Below, in pieces: positions 11,871 to 21,989 of a stretch of 64,000 bases of DNA. The notes beneath the pieces are model-generated. The model was given only the letters and a program-made list of their open reading frames with translations. It ran no database searches and was not told the origin of the DNA. The stretch is taken from positions 17,829,001-17,893,000 of the forward strand of contig NC_068563.1 of NCBI RefSeq assembly GCF_022201045.2. Reading direction: 5' to 3'. Origin of the DNA: Citrus sinensis. Lineage: Eukaryota > Streptophyta > Magnoliopsida > Sapindales > Rutaceae. The position numbers and the translations under genes are program-made. The stretch's first letter is position 1, and every line of letters starts with the position of its first letter.

Positions 11871-11997
11871 TTTTTTTTTCTTTTCGTTGATTTGATTTTT
11901 CTTTCTTTCTTTTTATTATTATTCTTTTGCTAATTGAAATTGTTTTTGCATAAGTGTGTTTATTTTACCATTAAGTTTTCTCTTATCATTTTTAATC

Positions 11998-12231
11998 ATG
12001 AGTCTCATACTTAGACCGTTCCTCCTGAACATTCTTAAACCACTTCAACGTGTCAAAACTCATCTCAAAAGATAGATTCAATTTTGTAAAACACATCGCA
12101 TTTGGGCTCTACAACCACCAGAGTTAGTAGCCTATGTTGAGGGTTTAGAACACCAACTCAGAGACATTGAGAGAAGTGTTTACGACATCCAGTTGGAGCT
12201 TGAGGTAAATTCAATAAGAGGACGATTTTAA
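11998..12231 (+). pseudogene. Small broken ORF downstream of Athila pol
   Basis: A frame of 77 codons runs from the ATG at 11998 to TAA at 12229-12231, interrupted by TAG at 12073-12075. The second half (VEGLEHQLRDIERSV) looks helical with coiled-coil spacing. I do not recognise it. It lies between pol and the C4-motif ORF and may be the remains of another accessory gene, or chance. Confidence 0.35.
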
Positions 12232-12372
12232 TTTTCTTTGTGTGTTTTAATTTGTTTTTCTATTTGTGTGCTTTAGTTTGTTACCCCGGTGAAATGGCGG
12301 ATAACGGTACTCCGTGACAATCAAGTCGGTTACTTCAGTTTCCCATAATAACTGATATTCTGAGGCGAAGGT

Positions 12373-12930
12373 ATGGACAGAAACGAGATTCTAGCGAAGC
12401 TTCACAAGCGATTCCCTTCACTTCCTCAGAATGCCCTCCTTACGATCTATAAAGCTCGGTCCGAACGCATGCGATTACTCATGAGGAATAACATACCTGC
12501 TGACATCCGTTGGTTAATCGAGGCTAAAGTACGATCGGCAGGTGAGTTACCTCCAAAATTTATTGCATACATGCCTGGTTGTGGTAAAGGAAATTATGCA
12601 AGAAAACGACGAGCTCGAAGAATTTCTGTTGCTTGTCATAAGTGTGCCAGAATGAGTTGCAATAAAAACCCATGTTCTTTAGGAATGGTGTCTGATAACA
12701 GGGAAGATAAGATTCAATTCATTAGGGATGGCTTGAATAAGGAGTCATTGGATGATATCCTTTTGTCTCTTGAAACGCATCCCAGTGGATATGTGCAAGG
12801 AGCGATTCTCCAGTTATGGCCGTTATTCCAGAAAGAGCATGCACGATATAGTCTCGGGAATCTGACTATAAACGACCCTGTTTGCCAGTTTATAAGAAAA
12901 CTGGATAGGAAGCCTATCCTCGACCCATAG
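12373..12930 (+). CDS. Basic protein with C4 zinc-finger-like motif, in Athila env position
   Basis: An intact 185-residue frame with no family I can assign firmly. Residues 77-83 are RKRRARR. They are followed by C-x2-C-x4-C-x4-C at residues 88, 91, 96 and 101, which could bind zinc. The N-terminal ~50 residues are predicted helical with basic patches; the C-terminal half is helical without clear motifs. A basic run followed by a four-Cys finger suggests nucleic-acid binding, and the arrangement recalls small cysteine-rich nucleic-acid-binding proteins of filamentous plant RNA viruses (inference only). It is on the same strand as gag-pol, 500 bp downstream, and would need a spliced or separate transcript. 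Intactness beside a broken pol is consistent with recent function but could reflect youth alone. Confidence 0.6.
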   Translation: MDRNEILAKLHKRFPSLPQNALLTIYKARSERMRLLMRNNIPADIRWLIEAKVRSAGELPPKFIAYMPGCGKGNYARKRRARRISVACHKCARMSCNKNPCSLGMVSDNREDKIQFIRDGLNKESLDDILLSLETHPSGYVQGAILQLWPLFQKEHARYSLGNLTINDPVCQFIRKLDRKPILDP

Positions 12931-13251
12931 AGGGCGTTCAAGCCGTTTCTGGACGTAAAACTAGAGGAAGATGTGAGCCACAGTCGCAACTACCTGTAAA
13001 TATCCTTTTACTTTATTGTTATTTTATTTCACTATTGTCTTATTGTTTGCATTATTGTCTTTAATAATTTTATTACTGTTTGCTTTTTTCCTTTTTACTG
13101 TTTTCTTTTTGACTTGCGAGCCACGTGCTTTACGCGTTATTTGACACTGACATATTACCTCATACACAACCATGACCCACTATCACTAAGACTCTTAAAT
13201 GTGATTTCTTTTTTGTCAAGCACTCACAAATTGTTTTCGAGAAGTATCACA

Positions 13252-13920
13252 ATGGCAGCTACTCCCAATAGACAATTCAAGAACATTTGTGTGCTTTCTG
13301 GATTTACCTATGGCAAACATAAAGAGTTCGTTGAGGCAGCCATAGATCTTGGTCGAAGCATAGCAGCGAGAAAATTACACTTGGTGTATGGAGGAGGTAA
13401 TCGAGGGTTATCAAAAATGGTCTCAGAAGCAGCTTTTATCAGAGGAAGTCAAGTGTTAGGCATCATCCCAAGAGTCCTAAAACCATTGGGCAGTTCGTCT
13501 GACTCATCAACTGGAGAAGAGTTAGTCGTCTCAGGTATGCAAGAAAGAATAACTGAAATGCTTAATTATGCTGATGCTTTTATTTTCCTTCCAGGAGATC
13601 TTGCAACACTAGAGGCACTTATCACACTAGCATCTTGGGCCCATCTGCACATCCACCAGAAACCCATCGGTTTGTTAAATGTCAATAACTTTTATGATGG
13701 CTTTATCGCATTTCTTAACCATGCAATAAAAAACTATTTCATTCCCGCTAATGTGAAAAAACTCTTTATTTGTGCTCACACTGCTAATGAGCTACTGGAT
13801 CTATTACAAGCTTATAGACCGGAGCCAGACCCTTGGACCTTTGTGTTGGAGCGTCCAAATAATGATGGTAACAGTAGCAGCAGTAAGAAGTACAAATTAG
13901 ATTTAACTCTCCGCCTGTAA
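13252..13920 (+). CDS. LOG-like protein carried by Athila, copy B
   Basis: This is the copy inside the complete element. It encodes the same 222 residues as the ORF at 2157-2825; by eye the two coding sequences differ at one silent position (TTG versus CTG, Leu). The catalytic signature is PGDLATLEA instead of PGGxGTxxE, while the Rossmann glycine motif and the ER helix are kept. The preceding pyrimidine-rich TTCTTTTTG stretch near 13100 could serve as a splice acceptor region for a subgenomic RNA. It could be a captured, repurposed host cDNA; a simple chance fusion is less likely because the full-length frame is intact. Confidence 0.82.
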   Translation: MAATPNRQFKNICVLSGFTYGKHKEFVEAAIDLGRSIAARKLHLVYGGGNRGLSKMVSEAAFIRGSQVLGIIPRVLKPLGSSSDSSTGEELVVSGMQERITEMLNYADAFIFLPGDLATLEALITLASWAHLHIHQKPIGLLNVNNFYDGFIAFLNHAIKNYFIPANVKKLFICAHTANELLDLLQAYRPEPDPWTFVLERPNNDGNSSSSKKYKLDLTLRL

Positions 13921-15790
13921 ATATTTTCTTCTGTGTTGCACCACCCAGGTGATGTCTTCTAAACTCTACTTCTTTCATTTCAAACATTGAGGACAATGTT
14001 TCGTTCTGGTTGGGGGGAGGGAATAGTCGACAATTATGAAATTTTGGTTAAGTTTTTACTAATTTTTTGTTGTAGAAACTAACTGTTGCTAACTTTTTGT
14101 GTTGAAGATGGCTGAATATGGAGTGTAGTGACTCTAGAAACGCATCTTCATCGTTTAAAAAAAAATTAAAAAAAAAACTTAAAAAAAAATTAAGACATTT
14201 TCTTTTTTCTTTATTATGTGTTTATGTTTATTTTTCTTCTTTTTAATTTATCCTCTATAAAAATGCATTTTCCAACTTTTGAGTCGAAGATGGCTGAATA
14301 TGGAGTGTAGTTCCTCTAGAAACGCATCTTCTTTAAAAAAAATAATAAAAAAATCATTTTCTTTTCTATCATTTTTGTAACTTTTCTAAATTAATTTTTC
14401 TACATCATTTTCACATTTCTGCATGCATATTTTTTTTTTTATGTTTAGAATAGGTTGGGGGGTAGAATGTTGTTTAAAAAAAAAAATTTTGATTTGTTTT
14501 AACATTGGGTGACATGATTAATTTAAATTTTAGTATTTGTATTATCTTTGGTCTTAAGTGATGTTACATTATGTTTGCTACTCTACATGTTGATGTTGGA
14601 GACATATATGAGTTGCTTGAAGGAATGAACATGTCATAATAAGTACCAAGTGAGTTTTTGAGCCTATCATTTTTCTTGGAGAGTAACCCTTTTGCCCATT
14701 CTTTATACAGCTTAATAGTTTATTATTGTATACACGATCTCTAGATTTCTTTTGAGTTAACCCTTAATAAAAAAAAAAAAAAAGTATGTTGCTACATTTG
14801 GAGGCCCATCTAACTAGTAGATATGGAAGGTTATTCAGAGCCCTAAAAGACGATGGAAAGGCCATCTTTGATCCGTTTGAGCCTTTCTAGCCATCCCTTT
14901 TATTAAATATCCATAGTTAACTCTTTTGAGCCTTTAAAAAAAAAAAAAAAACATTTTCTTTGTCAACTTATCATCTTGACCCACTCCGATTTGGAGTATT
15001 ACCCGATGTCTTATAAGTTCCATCACCTATTTATGTTTGAGAAAATGTAAATAATTATTTTGTTCAGTGAAGTTATGCCAAATAAAAGCAAAAAAAAAAA
15101 CAAAAAAAACAAAAACAAAAACAAAAGTTGTTGTTTCAAAAGAATAAAAATAGGTGAAATCCACCTTGCAACTTCCAAAAAAAAAAAATTCTCTGCATTT
15201 TTCTCAAACATACACTTTGTTTTCCTTATTTCCCTTCTTTGTTAACCATGTCCCTAGCCTACGTTACGTCCTAATAAAAGTCCTTCTTGATTTTAGGGAA
15301 CTATAGTCCGAAGTAGAAGCTAGTTATATGGGCTAAAAAGATGTAGTGATGCATAATTAAAAAAAAAAAAGATAAATAAAGTGGGTTGACTAACATTTTA
15401 TTTGACTTGAGATCGTATTATTTCTAAGCTGAGGGCATATTTATTTCATCTTGGTGAGAGCATGTGATATCACTTCTTTATTATTTTCTCTCTCAATTAC
15501 CATTCATTAGAGTGACTATTTTTATTGGGATTAATTTATTTGTGAGAGTGTCACTACTTCCAGTGAGATTTTGGGGTTTGACATGTCTACTGGGCTAATT
15601 CATGTGGATGGTTGATGTGGGTGTGATGTTGCTTTAGACTGGAGATAATGCTTATACTTTTATTTGATTGCTATCATTAGTCTGATGGAATAAATACGAG
15701 TGTTTCTATTAAAAAAATATATATATTTTGAATTTGAATTTTGTTTTCGCTTTATTTGCTAGGGACTAGCAATAAGCTGGTTGGGGGGTG
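13921..15790 (+). other. Athila 3' noncoding region, copy B
   Basis: It is near-identical to 2826-4716, with the same paired GAAGATG/CATCTTC repeats and the same three G-tracts. A 27-bp segment present at about 4491-4517 is missing after 15588, between short GTC repeats. The final TTGGGGGGTG directly precedes the 3' LTR and is the likely polypurine tract. Confidence 0.8.
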
Positions 15791-17144
15791 TGTTGAGTGT
15801 TAGAAAATGCATATTTATAAAGGAGAAAACCGTCATTTTACATTTTAAGTCTTACTAACAACCCTTACTTTTATATATTTAACCTTCTTGTGATTTAATT
15901 ACATGTGTTTTATTTTAATTAAGTATTTTATGTATTTTAGGGGCATTATAGTCATTTCACAATAAAGGAGAGATCAGACGGCAAAACGGACATCACTTTT
16001 GAACTCAGGACGGTCGAAAACCTTAGGAGGAGCATAAAAGGAAAAATGGCACTATTCACATATACGGTACTATTCACGTGTATGGTACTGTATACGTTAC
16101 TGTTCACGACACTGTTCACATAAACGGATGATGACGTGGCATTGACCGATGATGTGGCATTGACTGATGAGGTGTCACGATCCTGTTGGACTAAAATTCT
16201 TATGTACTGTTGATGGTGACGTGGCAGCATATCAGTGGACGAAAAATCTCGCGTACGATGCATGCATCACACAGGATTATTTTCAACCAAACCGCGTTAC
16301 TGTTCATCCGGGTCAAACCGTGTTACTGTTCATCCGCGTGGTCAAACCATGGACTGTTGACTGATGACGTGGCGCAATCCTGAGCGTCCAAACTGTTTTT
16401 AATCCGATGGCCATGATTTACTCCATGTATCTATAAAAAGGGGGCCTCCCCCCCCTAATTTGATATCTCTGAATCCATTTTTGGGATCCATTTTCTGTAA
16501 TTCCTTCTCCATCTTGTATTTTCTTCGTATTTTAATAAATTCCCATTTTGCCCCTAGTTCAACTATGAGTGGCTAATTTTCTTTCAAGCTTGGGTTGAAG
16601 GTGAAGTCTCAACATGTGTCATGGGCTTTATTTGGTAAATTTATTTTCTCTTCCCCTCTAGTTTTTGTGGATGTTTTGACTTCTCGTCGACAAATAATAC
16701 TAATCTTGTCTAGTACCGCCTTGGTTTCACCGGCCCTCTAGTATAAGGTTATTATTATTTGGTACGATAAGCCCTTAGCACCATATTGATTAGAGCGTGG
16801 TTCATGAGGTGTGGATTCCCCCCTCATGATTTAATTGGCATTAATAAGGAATATTTAGCCCATGATGCATGTTGATACGGATCCAGATACCCAAGTACGT
16901 CATTTCAATAGAATTCTCTTCAATTTATTCTCACCATTTCAATACCAATTTTAGAATTTATTCTCTCCATTTTAATTTAAGTTTTAGCATATTCCAATCA
17001 TTTCCACCACAAATCCAATCACCCATTCACAAAATTAATTCTACACAATTAAAATCCACCTCCTCGTGGGATCGACACTCGTCACCATTAATCTATACTA
17101 CAACAGATTCGTGCGCTTGCGAGTACATTAAAATTTTCACAACA
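15791..17144 (+). repeat. Athila 3' LTR, full length (1354 bp)
   Basis: It matches 4717-6070 with about six transitions and no length change. It ends CACAACA and is followed by the AAGGT duplication. Confidence 0.94.
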
Positions 17145-17149
17145 AAGGT
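17145..17149. repeat. Right 5-bp target duplication of the Athila insertion
   Basis: AAGGT, matching 1751-1755, after which the MULE transposase frame resumes. Confidence 0.92.
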
Positions 17150-19095
17150 CAAATGAGGAAAATGTGAATGTTATTGTTCATGATGATGTTGATGGGATAA
17201 CAGTTAGTGATCCAACACTGGGGAATGTAGCACATTCCAATAATAGATATATGCCTAGAGTTAATTTGTTTACATGCAGCAGTTCATTCGACACTGATAA
17301 CTCACATTCTAATACTATTAACTTGCCATCTACGGAAATTGTTGGTGATAGTGATTGGTTAATGGGAAAAAAATTGTTTAGTTCGAAAGAAAAGTTGCAA
17401 CAAGTGCTTTTTATGGAAGCTCTAAGGAAAAATTTTGAGTTTAAAACCTTCAAGTCGGGGAAGAATATTCTTGTTGTTAAGTGTGTTGACGATACTTGTA
17501 AGTGGCGACTTCGTGCTCTGAAGTTTGGGAGTTTGAATATGTTTAAAATCACAAAGTACTATAGTGTCCATAGTTGTGCACTTGATGTCCGTAACAGAGA
17601 TCATCGTCATGCTTCATTTAAACTTATCGGACATAAGATTTGTCATAAGTTTGATGGTGCTTCATCCTCATATAGGCCTGGTGATATCAAAGAAGATTTT
17701 CAGAAACAGTTTGGGTATGAAATAAGTTATCACAAGGCATGGAAAGCAAGAGAATATGCAGTGGAGAAAGTTAGAGGCACGCCTGAGGATTCATTCAAGT
17801 TACTCCCTTTATACATGGAAATGTTAAAGAAGAAAAATTCGGGCACCTGCACGTTTCTTGAAGTTAACAATGCAAATAACTTTAAATATTTTTTTATGGC
17901 AATTGGGGGTTGTATACATGGATTTATTTCATCAATAAGGCCAGTCATTGCAATTGATGGCACGTTCTTGAAGGGAAAATTTAAAGGAACTTTGTTCATT
18001 GCGACAGCACTTGATGGTAACAATCAACTTTATCCTGTTGCATTTGGTGTTGGTGACAGTGAGAATGATGCATCATGGGGATGGTTTCTAATGAAGTTAA
18101 AAGTAGCAATAGGCGAAGTTCCTAATTTTTTTTTCATTTCTGATAGGCACCCAAGTATCCAAAAGAATGTTAACATCGCATTCCCAAATGTTGCATATGG
18201 TATTTGTACGCACCATTTAAAGCAAAACTTACGAGCTAAGTTTAAAGAAATCGAGGTAGGTGCAATTGTTGAACTAGCTGCAAAAGCTTATCGACCACAA
18301 CATTTTAATTACTTTATGAATGAGATACAAAAGGTCGATGAAAGAGTTGTTAAATATCTTCAAGATGCAGGGTATGAGAAGTGGGCTCGTTGTCATTTTG
18401 ATGGGTTGCGTTATAGTATTATGACAACAAACATAGCAGAATCCATGAATTCTGTTCTTAAAAACCCCTGACAGTTGCCCATTCACAAGTTATTGGATTC
18501 AATCATTGATAAGCTACGGGAGTGGTTTTGTGATAGGCGAGAAGAGGCAGTTAATTGTCATACTCGACTTACAAAATGGGCTGAAAAGGAGTTGTTAACA
18601 AAATCTGAGAATTCTCGTACATATAAAGTGGTGACACTAAATATGTATGAGTTTATTGTTAAATATGGTGACCTTAATGGTCATGTCAACATTCTTGACA
18701 AGACATGCAGTTGTCGGGAATTTCAACTCGATCAACTACCTTGTGAACATGCATTAGCTGTTTGTAGGTATCGAGAAACATTGTCTGTATATGACATGTG
18801 TTCTCGTTACTATTCCAGTGAAGCATGGGTTGCAGCATACGCAGAAACAATATATCCTGTTGGCACAGAAAAAGAATGGGAGGTTTCAGAAGAAGTGCAA
18901 AGTAATGAGGTTTTGCCCCCTGTGGAAAAACGGAAAAAGGGTCGGCCACAAAAAATTAGGATACCATCACAAGGCGAAGAGAAGTTGCGCCGTAAGTGTG
19001 GTAGGTGTGGTTCTCGAGGACATAATCGACTAACTTGCAGTGCACCAATCCCACTGTCTAACAATGAGCCCGTAGTTAGACCAAATGAAACATAA
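17150..19095 (+). pseudogene. MULE transposase, catalytic and zinc-finger part
   Basis: This continues the frame of 1263-1755. It contains the MuDR-type DNA-binding region (WLMGKKLFSSKEKLQQ onward), the MULE DDE transposase domain with AIDGTFLKG, SWGWFL and ISDRHPS, and CTHHLKQNL. A SWIM zinc finger follows (CSCREFQLDQLPCEHA, about 18703-18750), then a C-terminal CCHC knuckle (C-x2-C-x4-H-x4-C, about 18999-19037). A TGA at 18469-18471 breaks the frame where related proteins have Arg; CGA to TGA is the expected change at a methylated CpG. The enzyme would cut and paste the MULE in the nucleus. With two nonsense codons and a 15-kb insertion it cannot work as it stands. Confidence 0.92.
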
Positions 19096-19943
19096 ACAAG
19101 CACATGTACTACTATGAACCTTATATACTTGTTATTTTTTGTTGTTTTCATTTTTTTAATATCTTTCATATTTAGTGATAAATTTCTACCTTTTTGTTTC
19201 GCAGATGAATAACCGTGTTTGTGTGTCTTTATAAGAATAAGTATTGAAGGGAGGTGACCAGATGCTTATAAAATATGTACCGCGTTTTTGGGTTGAATAT
19301 GCCAAAAATTTATGATGAATGTTAAACAACTTCCATTGTATTACGACTTATTTATGTAGTTAGTGTCATTTATTTGAAGTTTGATATGTTTAAAATCTAT
19401 ATTGATTGTGTCATCAATATAATTAATGATTGAAAAGAGTTTTTATTCTGTGCACATACCCGAGTACAATCGTGTATTTTGGCTATTACAGAACTGGTCA
19501 TATTTATTTCTAAATACTCGACTACAGTCGTGTATCTGTGCAAATACCCGACTGCAGTCGAGTATTTTGTCACAGAGAGCTTGTCATGTTGATTTCTAAA
19601 TACCTGATTGTAGTCGTGTATCTGTGCAAATACCCGACTGCAGTCGAGTATTTTGTCACAGAGAGCTTGTCATGTTGATTTCTAAATACCCGACTGTAGT
19701 CATGTATCTGTGCAAATACCCGACTGCAGTCGTGTATCTGTACATAAACTCGACTGCAGTCGTGTATTTTCTTACAGTGTATTCCCTGTGCATATATGGC
19801 AATCCTGTTATATATCACATAGATTGTACAAACTATCTTATCTATCATTAATATAATTAACAAAGAAATAAAATATATTAATGTTGTCAATTGTCTTTAT
19901 TGACATCAAATATCAATAACATCCTCGTCATAACTATTACATT
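19096..19943. other. Convergent intergenic space of the MULE with motif array
   Basis: This lies between the 3' ends of the two MULE genes and has no credible ORF. From about 19440 to 19775 it holds many near-palindromes of the type CGACTGCAGTCG flanked by TAC/GTA. It includes an 86-bp unit repeated in tandem starting near 19538 and 19624. Confidence 0.8.
19440..19775. repeat. Array of CGACTGCAGTCG-type palindromes
   Basis: About eight copies of a 12-18 bp inverted motif (for example ACCCGACTGCAGTCGAGTA) occur with variable spacing. Part of the array is an 86-bp direct duplication. The same motif family lies at 629-1172 and 21990-22500 in the same MULE. Confidence 0.85.
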
Positions 19944-21905
19944 TCATAGTCCAAAAAATGACACTATTATGATCGATTTATTGTCGATCACGTTAATATG
20001 ATCGATTTTCCCCTCAATGTTATCAATCTTTGTGTCCATATTCTTCATGGTATTTTCCATCTTGGCAATATTTTCTTCAATGTTTTGAATGCGACAACTA
20101 AGATGAGTAACCTTCTCCTCGAGAATAGAACCATCAAACGCACGGGAGGCATGTTGAGACGGACCACCCTGACATGTGTAAAAATTTTCAAAATATTATA
20201 TTAGCCTTGATGTAGTCGTGTACAGTCATGTAAGGTATCCATTACACAACCACAGTCGAGTGAAGTATTTATTACCCGACTGTGGTCGTGTATAGTAGAA
20301 AATGAAGTAGTGTATCAAAACTATTGAAGCAAATATATATTTTCGAGGACTGAGAAATACAAATAACCATAAACTAAAATCATTTGACTCAATAGAAAAT
20401 GAAACAAATATTACAACAACAAAGCAATCAAATCAAAAGTTCCAAAGTCGATGCTCATAAATAGGCTGCAACTTAGTATTTTGTTTACTAAGTAATGAAC
20501 TTATTGGATAATAAATAAGTTAGTATCGCAGTATTTTGTTACTTACTCCCTTCATAACAGATATGCATAAATAGGTAAACAATTTATGGCATAAATTACA
20601 GCATAGTTTAATAGAACAGTGACTTACCTTTTTTTTTATGACCTCAGCTGGTATTGATGCTGATTTATTTAAATGTTCTGGAGGCAATGTTCTTGGACCA
20701 CTGGAGGTGGGTGCACCATCTGAATCACTATCATCAGGAAAACCATCAAAACTATTTAACTCACTATCATGTGATTCATTATCTTCATGTGAAGGATTTT
20801 CTTCTGCATGACTATCTGACTCAATAGCATTATCATTCTCTTCACCGATCTCTTCAAGCCACTCATCTTCACTAAAATAGCTCATGTAATGCTTATTTGC
20901 CTCGACATCTCCGGTAGCATGTAATTTTTCTATGAAAACCATCCTGGAGGCTTTTTTATTCAATACATTCATTTGAATCTCTTCAAACTCTTTAGGCTTT
21001 GTTGATTTCCATCTCAAAATCCTTGGAAATAAATCACCATAACGCTTTGCACATTTATCACCGATGACGGAAACTGCTTCATATGCCCACACCTATATAA
21101 TCATTGACACAATTTATTTTCAGCAAAAAAATTGGTAAATTCTAAATAGAAAGATAATACTCAATAAGCGATTAATAAATTAGTTTAGTTTTGTTACCAT
21201 AAAAGCATGAGGGAAACCATGTACACTATACGTTGCTCCCTTGTATTTAGAATCCGCAGTTGACTTCTTCTTAGGCTTCACCACACGCTCTACAATGCCT
21301 TTTCTCAAACTACCAATGGTCATCTTGAAAGAAATGCGTCCCCAGGGAAATTCATTAAACTCGGTAAAATTGTCCACAAGGAGTACATTAGTTTCATTTA
21401 TATGATTTCTATTCTCCTTTCCAAGTAACACGGACTCAACAAAATACAACATGGCCAGCTTGACCATTTTCATGTCATCAGTTGACTTAGCCTGCAAGAA
21501 CTTTGTACGAAATTCTTGTGTTGTGATTGCACAATTTCCATCTAGGAACTCATCAACTATTGTGTAATCATCATCATTATTTTCAGTATCGGGCTCATAC
21601 GATGGACTGCAATCTAAGCCTGTCACCAAGGCAAACTCCTCCAATGAAAATCGAATATTTTTTCGTCCGATCCTAAACCACATTGCATTTTCATCTGATT
21701 TCACTTCTCTCAATAATATGCTGTGGAGTAACTGAGCAGAAAACTTTAACTCTTTCACATCCAAAAAATGACCGAAACAAGAACGCCTGAAAATATTTTT
21801 CTGCGCCTCAGAGAGTTTATCTTTAATGTCCTTCACTGCCTGTAGTGATGATCGATTTGAAATCTTTGCTTTGAAGTATTCAGATTCCTTGATCTTCGGT
21901 TCCAT
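19944..21905 (-). CDS. DUF1985-type protein encoded by the MULE, three exons
   Basis: Exons are 21905-21198, 21092-20628 and 20168-19944, all phase 0 with GT..AG junctions, giving 465 residues. Exon 1 carries a DUF1985-like domain (region RRSCFGHFLDV to GLDCSP, then GRISFKMTIGSL). This domain is usually found in plants next to a Ulp1/C48 SUMO-protease domain within MULEs. Here no Ulp1 His-Asp-Cys domain is visible. Exon 2 ends in a long Asp/Glu/Ser-rich stretch, and exon 3 encodes a coiled coil rich in IENI/MEN repeats. A splice acceptor TATTTATGCAG directly precedes the ATG, so an upstream 5' intron is likely. Function is unknown; it is convergent with the transposase, like mudrB in MuDR. 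Confidence 0.72.
20169..20627 (-). other. Intron 2 of the DUF1985-type gene
   Basis: It runs from GTAAGT at the exon 2 end to CATGTCAG before exon 3. It contains further CGACTGTGGTCGTGTA-like motif copies near 20210-20300. Confidence 0.65.
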
Positions 21906-21989
21906 CTGCATAAATACAAAAATATTTATCAATCAATATATAAAATGATTGAAAAGTTACATAATAATATATTTTAAACCAATCATAAA

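Larger units (their letters stand above)
1756..17144 (+). mobile_element. Athila-type Ty3/gypsy insertion, tandem form with three LTRs
   Basis: The insertion is flanked by AAGGT duplications and starts TG and ends CA. In order it holds: a truncated LTR (1756-2059), a 3' region with LOG-like ORF (2060-4716), a full LTR (4717-6070), PBS, gag-pol, two small ORFs, a second LOG-like ORF and 3' region, and a full LTR (15791-17144). The tRNA-Asp-type primer site, the DLGAS protease and the long env-position region mark the Athila lineage. The outer duplication encloses the whole tandem, so the tandem either arose after integration or integrated as a unit. Confidence 0.93.

Noticed and set aside
13114..13251. 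N-terminal extension of LOG-like copy B
   Set aside because: Not shared with copy A beyond the junction and without family resemblance; likely untranslated.
15023..15245. Lys/Asn-rich and Phe-rich frames on both strands
   Set aside because: Caused by poly-A/poly-T runs in the Athila 3' region; no coding signal.
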